Below are positions 60,242 to 64,000 of a DNA stretch of 64,000 nucleotides, piece after piece (position 1 is the first letter of the stretch; every line of letters starts with the position of its first letter). Below the pieces are notes generated by a model. That model did no database searches. It saw nothing but the letters and a program-made list of their open reading frames with translations, and was not told the DNA's origin. Where the stretch lies: the NCBI GenBank assembly GCA_043777315.1, contig JAYVPW010000033.1, positions 17,804 to 81,803 of the forward strand, read 5' to 3'. This DNA is from CAIURC01 sp043777315. GTDB lineage: Bacteria; Verrucomicrobiota; Verrucomicrobiia; Chthoniobacterales; Chthoniobacteraceae. Both the position numbers and the translations under genes were made by a program.

Positions 60242-62664
60242 ACGAATCCGTCCAAAAATGGCTCGACGAACTGACCGTCGCACCCTCCGCGGCGATTCAG
60301 AAGCTCGTGCTCGGATACGCGGGCGTGTCGGCATGGTCGCGGTCCAGCCTGCGCGAATCGTTCGTCGAAATCTTCCAGACTCACGCCGAGACGCTGGACG
60401 CCGCTGTCGCCGCATGGCTGCAAGAGCGCCTGATGAAACTCCCGCCGGAGAAGACGCCCACGCTTGTCTGGGCCTCGCACCTTCAGGATTTGTTCAGCGC
60501 CCTCGCCGGCCTGCCGTTGCCGCAGGTCGCCCGGCTGCTGCGCGCCCGGCTGCGCGACTTCCGCTCCTGGCTGCGCCCGCTGCGGACGGACGAAAGCCTC
60601 GACCCCGAAGCCGCCTATCTCGCCGCGCTCGCCTGGGCCGACACCAACCAGCATCTGGAAGGCATGTGGCAGGGACTGGCGCTACGTCGCGACCGCGAAC
60701 CGGCCTACTACACCGACATCGGCTTGCTCGGCCTCCGCAAGACGCGGGACGAGCGTGACCAGTTGCCGTCCAAGGCACCGTTCCTCCTCCTCGCAACGCT
60801 GATTGACCTCGCCGATTTACCCGGCATCTCGCAAAAGGACTGGCTTCTAACCACCCGCGCGCTGCTCGGTGGCTACCACTACGGCTTGGAAACGTGGGTG
60901 GGCGAGTTTGGATCGGTTCTTGAAGCACGGCATGATGCGGCGCGTGGCCCAGAGTGGCTAAGGAAGATACTGCCTCTGCCGGCGCATAATCATGAAGATT
61001 CAACCATTTTGCAGCGACGCCCAACTCCATCATTCACCCTTGCATCGTGCAATTGGTTCGTTTCTGACGTTAGACAGCGTGGAGTGGATCGCTCAGATCA
61101 GAGGCTTGCTGCATTTTTGGACAGCCATCGTGGCTATGCCAATGTGACTAACAATCCGCATCACTTGGTTCGCACGTTTAATCGGTTAGCAGAAGCGGCG
61201 AAAGACCATGATTCTGATTGGGCCGTATCCCTCGCTGAGGAGGCACTCGAATGGCGTAAGAGTGACCCTCGGAACTGGACCGTTCTCGCGCGATGCCTTT
61301 GGTCGCAGGCAAAACATGCGCGAAAGCAGGGCAACATCGAGCGTTCACAAACTGCAAAACGTCAGGCTATGGACACTCTCTGGAGTGCTCGTTTCCGTAT
61401 ACCCTACAATACTTATGTTCGGACCGAACTTGCTCGCCTATATCGCGAGATCGGCGACTTGGAAACCTCGAAAGGAATCTATCAAGAGGCGACCACAGAA
61501 TTTCCGTCTGAGCCTTCGGTTCGCTGCGGACTCGCAGAAGTGCTCGCAAAGCAAGGCAATCTAGCACAGGCGGAAGCCGTCTACAGAAAGGCTATTGTTG
61601 ATTTTCCAGATCAGGCAGTGCCGCGGGATGGCTTGGCCGCGCTACTGCAGGAAACTGGCCGCACTGTGGAGAGCGAACAACTTTATCGGGATACGTGCAG
61701 GATGTTACCGACTGACGCTCGTTGCAGAACGAGTCTAGGGGACATTCTTTTTCGTCGGAGCGCAGATAGGCAAGATCTTATAGAGCGCGAAGAAGCTCAT
61801 CGCCTCTATCGAGAAGCGGCGAATTTAGGCTCCGACTTTGCGAAATCTCGGCTCGCCGCATTTGATCAGCGATGGCTTGAATTTGCAAATCAGACGCCCT
61901 TGCTTACCGACGATGAGTCACCTGTCGGAGTAGTCGAGTTGGTGCAGGATAATCCTGAGATGGGTCCGGCGCAGCATCTTGGTCTAGCCTTACTTAAACA
62001 ATCGCTTGCAATGCGTTCAGAGACTTCGGCTGAACGCGAAGTCCTTTTTACAGATGCTGAAGCTCTACTATCACTTCCTGACGAGTTGACCGGCGAATGC
62101 CGCACCGCCTTCGTGGAAGCGCGCGGCTTCCTCCTGCTCGCCCGCGACCGGGCGCCCGAAGCCCGAGCCTACTTCGAGCAGCAGCTCGCCGCCTTCCCCC
62201 GTCCCCCGCTCGGACTGCGACTCGGCTTCGCCGAAGCCCGCGCTCGCCTCGGCGAAACCCTTAGCGACATTGAAGAAGCCGAACTCGCCTCCTTCGGCCC
62301 CGAAAGCAGCATCCTGCCCCTCGTCCTGAAAGTCGTCCGCCTGCTCGAATCCACCACCTCCGACGAAGCCCTCCGCGACATGCTCCTCGAACTCTACCCC
62401 CGCGTCCGCGAACTCGCCGGAATGCCCGCATCCGAATTGGGAGAAGAGGACGAGCCAGCCGAGCCCACCGCTCCCGCGCGCCAGCCGGAAACTCCCGACA
62501 CCATGATGGCCCAACTCCTCCTCGCGACCGTCTTCCACCCCGCCGCCATCAACACCACCGCCGACCTCCAAGCCGCCGACTCCATCCCCCGCGTCCGCGC
62601 CTCACTCAAAGAGCACCGCGACGATATTTTCTCGGTAGCGGAGAAGCTAGCCTTGGCCGCATAG
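60238..62664 (+). CDS. Large TPR-repeat protein of the two-gene module
   Basis: The 808-residue protein has a unique N-terminal part (about 1-340) with a first helical domain, then a TPR-like array from about residue 340 to 560 (for example WAVSLAEEALEWRKSDPRNW, YREIGDLETSKGIYQEATTE, VLAKQGNLAQAEAVYRKAIV, LQETGRTVESEQLYRDTCRM). A helical C-terminal region extends to 808 (EARAYFEQQLAAFPRPPLGL). The middle stretch (about 60950-62080) is visibly less GC-rich than its two ends. TPR arrays bind partner proteins, and the coupled first gene is the likely partner. Confidence 0.75.
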   Translation: MNESVQKWLDELTVAPSAAIQKLVLGYAGVSAWSRSSLRESFVEIFQTHAETLDAAVAAWLQERLMKLPPEKTPTLVWASHLQDLFSALAGLPLPQVARLLRARLRDFRSWLRPLRTDESLDPEAAYLAALAWADTNQHLEGMWQGLALRRDREPAYYTDIGLLGLRKTRDERDQLPSKAPFLLLATLIDLADLPGISQKDWLLTTRALLGGYHYGLETWVGEFGSVLEARHDAARGPEWLRKILPLPAHNHEDSTILQRRPTPSFTLASCNWFVSDVRQRGVDRSDQRLAAFLDSHRGYANVTNNPHHLVRTFNRLAEAAKDHDSDWAVSLAEEALEWRKSDPRNWTVLARCLWSQAKHARKQGNIERSQTAKRQAMDTLWSARFRIPYNTYVRTELARLYREIGDLETSKGIYQEATTEFPSEPSVRCGLAEVLAKQGNLAQAEAVYRKAIVDFPDQAVPRDGLAALLQETGRTVESEQLYRDTCRMLPTDARCRTSLGDILFRRSADRQDLIEREEAHRLYREAANLGSDFAKSRLAAFDQRWLEFANQTPLLTDDESPVGVVELVQDNPEMGPAQHLGLALLKQSLAMRSETSAEREVLFTDAEALLSLPDELTGECRTAFVEARGFLLLARDRAPEARAYFEQQLAAFPRPPLGLRLGFAEARARLGETLSDIEEAELASFGPESSILPLVLKVVRLLESTTSDEALRDMLLELYPRVRELAGMPASELGEEDEPAEPTAPARQPETPDTMMAQLLLATVFHPAAINTTADLQAADSIPRVRASLKEHRDDIFSVAEKLALAA

Positions 62665-62697
62665 CGCGGTACCGGCGATGATGTGGCCGAATGATTC

Positions 62698-62724
62698 GTG
62701 ACAGAGAGCGACTACGCTCGTCAC
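62698..62724. terminator. Possible hairpin between convergent genes
   Basis: GTGAC/GTCAC and GAGCG/CGCTC arms form an imperfect hairpin with a 3-base bulge, between the TPR gene stop and the stop of the convergent gene at 62726. No T tract follows, so any termination would be weak or factor-dependent. Confidence 0.3.
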
Positions 62725-62725
62725 T

Positions 62726-64000
62726 TCACTTCAACTGCCATTTTTTCCGCAGCGCCCATTCGAGAGTCGCGACGGTCAACAGCAGGGCGAACATGAGCGG
62801 GGAAGACCATAGTTCGCCGTCGAGGGTGCCTTGGATGCGTTCGGCTTTCGCGGAGATTGCCTTTGGAAATTGCCACAAATTTTCCTCGCGGAAATATGCG
62901 CCGCCGCTGGCTTCGGCCATTTGTTTGAGCAGGGCTTCGTTCATCGCGGTCTCGCCGGTTTCGAATTTCGGCTCGGTGACGCTCAGCTCCAGCACGGTGC
63001 CGGGATCATTTTTCACGGCGAAGCGGTGCGTGCCGGGCTCGAGCGCGACGAAATCGCCGCGATACATGCCGGGCTGTTCGGGCACGGCGCGGAGCGGGAC
63101 TTCGCGCTCCGGGCCGGGGGCGCCGCCGGTGAGCACGGTGAATCCCGCCGCGACGATCTGATCTTTCACCGGGGAAAAATCAGCCGCGTAGAGTCGCGCA
63201 TAGACGGTGACGCGCTCGCCGGTGGTGTAGTTCTGCCGATCCACGGTGAGCTGCGTGCGCTTCGAACCGCCGAGGAGGTGGTGCAGGCCGAGCTTCTGCG
63301 CGATTTGGCCCCAGAGCAGCGGGTAAAGCTGGTCGCCCGCGTTGCGCCGCCAGCGCCAGGTGTTGTCGGTACCCATGTAGAGCACCTGGCCGAGGCCGTA
63401 TTGGTGAAAGGCGGCGATGACTTGCTTGCCGTGGCGGTTGGCGCGCGACTGGTCGGCGTCCACGAGCAGCACTTGCGCGGCGGGCTTGGCGCGCAGCACG
63501 CGGGCGCTCCAGTAAAGTTTGCCGAAGCGTTTCCAAATCGCGGCGCTCTCGTCGTCGGTGGCGGCGAGTTTGAGCATCGGGTTGGCGCGGCCCTGCGGGG
63601 TGAGTTCGACGGTGACGCCCTGTGAAGGCGCGGGCTGCTGCGCGGCGGCGGCGGGATCGAGTTCGACGGGCAGGAGTTTTTCCAGCGTCGTGGTGCGATA
63701 GGCGGCGGGGTTTGCGCGCGGGCCAGCGATGAAGAGCATCGAGCCGCCGAATTTTTGCACGAACTCCTCGAATGCGGCGAAGTGCTCGGGCGTGAAATTA
63801 CGCGGCTCGACGTCGCCGATGATGATGAGATCGAACTTGAACAGGTCGTCCTTTTTCGCGGGCACCTTTGCGAGGAACGGCGAGTTGTCGCCGGCGGCGA
63901 TGCTCTCGTCGCCTTCGAGCAGCACGCATTTCAAATCCACGCGGCGGTCGCGCATGAGCACGCCTTGCAGGTAGCGGAATTCCCAGCGCGGCGTGGTCTC
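62726..64000 (-). CDS. Membrane-anchored glutamine-amidotransferase-like protein, C-terminal part
   Basis: The gene starts before the end of the window (minus strand) and 425 residues are visible. The visible part begins RWEFRYLQGVLMRDRRVDL, an R-Y-L-x-R-D segment common to large membrane proteins of the MoxR/Bat-type clusters whose inner domain resembles class I glutamine amidotransferases (FDLIIIGDVEPRNFTPEHF, then FVQKFGGSMLFIAGP). A beta-rich region (about 260-370) and a C-terminal membrane helix SPLMFALLLTVATLEWAL follow. No full catalytic triad is visible. Function is uncertain; a role in envelope stress or assembly is plausible. Confidence 0.68.
   Translation of the reverse strand, partial: ETTPRWEFRYLQGVLMRDRRVDLKCVLLEGDESIAAGDNSPFLAKVPAKKDDLFKFDLIIIGDVEPRNFTPEHFAAFEEFVQKFGGSMLFIAGPRANPAAYRTTTLEKLLPVELDPAAAAQQPAPSQGVTVELTPQGRANPMLKLAATDDESAAIWKRFGKLYWSARVLRAKPAAQVLLVDADQSRANRHGKQVIAAFHQYGLGQVLYMGTDNTWRWRRNAGDQLYPLLWGQIAQKLGLHHLLGGSKRTQLTVDRQNYTTGERVTVYARLYAADFSPVKDQIVAAGFTVLTGGAPGPEREVPLRAVPEQPGMYRGDFVALEPGTHRFAVKNDPGTVLELSVTEPKFETGETAMNEALLKQMAEASGGAYFREENLWQFPKAISAKAERIQGTLDGELWSSPLMFALLLTVATLEWALRKKWQLK

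Overview
The window is about 64 kb of high-GC DNA. It probably comes from a member of the Verrucomicrobiota, or another lineage of the Planctomycetes-Verrucomicrobia-Chlamydiae (PVC) group. This is inferred from gene content: a DUF1501 twin-arginine protein, a PSCyt1/DUF1549/DUF1553 cytochrome-type protein, and a giant ThuA/PVC-type haem-binding (CxxCH) protein with HEAT-like repeats. I found no rRNA, tRNA, CRISPR array, transposase or prophage gene. No gene-free stretch exceeds 300 bases; the gaps of 100-260 bases mostly hold hairpin-forming repeats.

Layout. (1) 1-8.0 kb: the end of a polyprenyl synthetase; a DUF6036 nucleotidyltransferase with a small overlapping partner; an EF-hand protein; DUF1501 and PSD1-type genes separated by an inserted VapBC-like toxin-antitoxin pair; and a radical SAM enzyme. 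(2) 8.0-14.1 kb: a MacB/LolD-type ABC ATPase, riboflavin synthase, and a divergent signalling module built from an MglA-like GTPase, several roadblock/LC7-like proteins and a response regulator with a DUF4388 (PATAN) domain. (3) 14.3-19.6 kb: the 1758-residue ThuA/haem-binding protein. (4) 19.8-37.6 kb: one long minus-strand run of 17 glycosyltransferase, methyltransferase, membrane and acetyltransferase genes, mostly joined by 4-base ATGA/GTGA overlaps. (5) 37.9-46.2 kb: an acyltransferase, membrane proteins, methyltransferases and an ABC polysaccharide exporter (Wzm/Wzt type). (6) 46.4-58.1 kb: a polyprenyl-phosphate sugar transferase, two small paralogues, an asparagine synthase-like amidotransferase, further glycosyltransferases, a WbpP-like UDP-GlcNAc epimerase, an RmlC-like cupin and RfbA. 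(7) 58.2-64 kb: a YbgC-like thioesterase, a small conserved-looking protein, an unrecognised two-gene module (324-residue protein plus 808-residue TPR protein), and the C-terminal part of a membrane-anchored protein.

Regions 4-6 together look like a locus for O-antigen, capsule or a similar surface glycan. Nucleotide-sugar enzymes supply precursors, many glycosyltransferases build and FkbM/TylF-type methyltransferases trim the chain, and Wzm/Wzt exports it. The Wzt subunit carries the C-terminal extension that in known systems recognises the finished glycan.

The most unusual feature is a dense population of hairpin-forming repeats in seven families, most of them a short tandem unit followed by its reverse complement. 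Several lie in frame inside genes (PSD1, an asparagine synthase, two membrane proteins) or supply stop codons. One family of about 150 bases (three copies) shows base-pair covariation consistent with a conserved three-way-junction fold. The best candidates for undescribed biology are these repeats, the MglA/roadblock/DUF4388 module and the 59.3-62.7 kb two-gene module.
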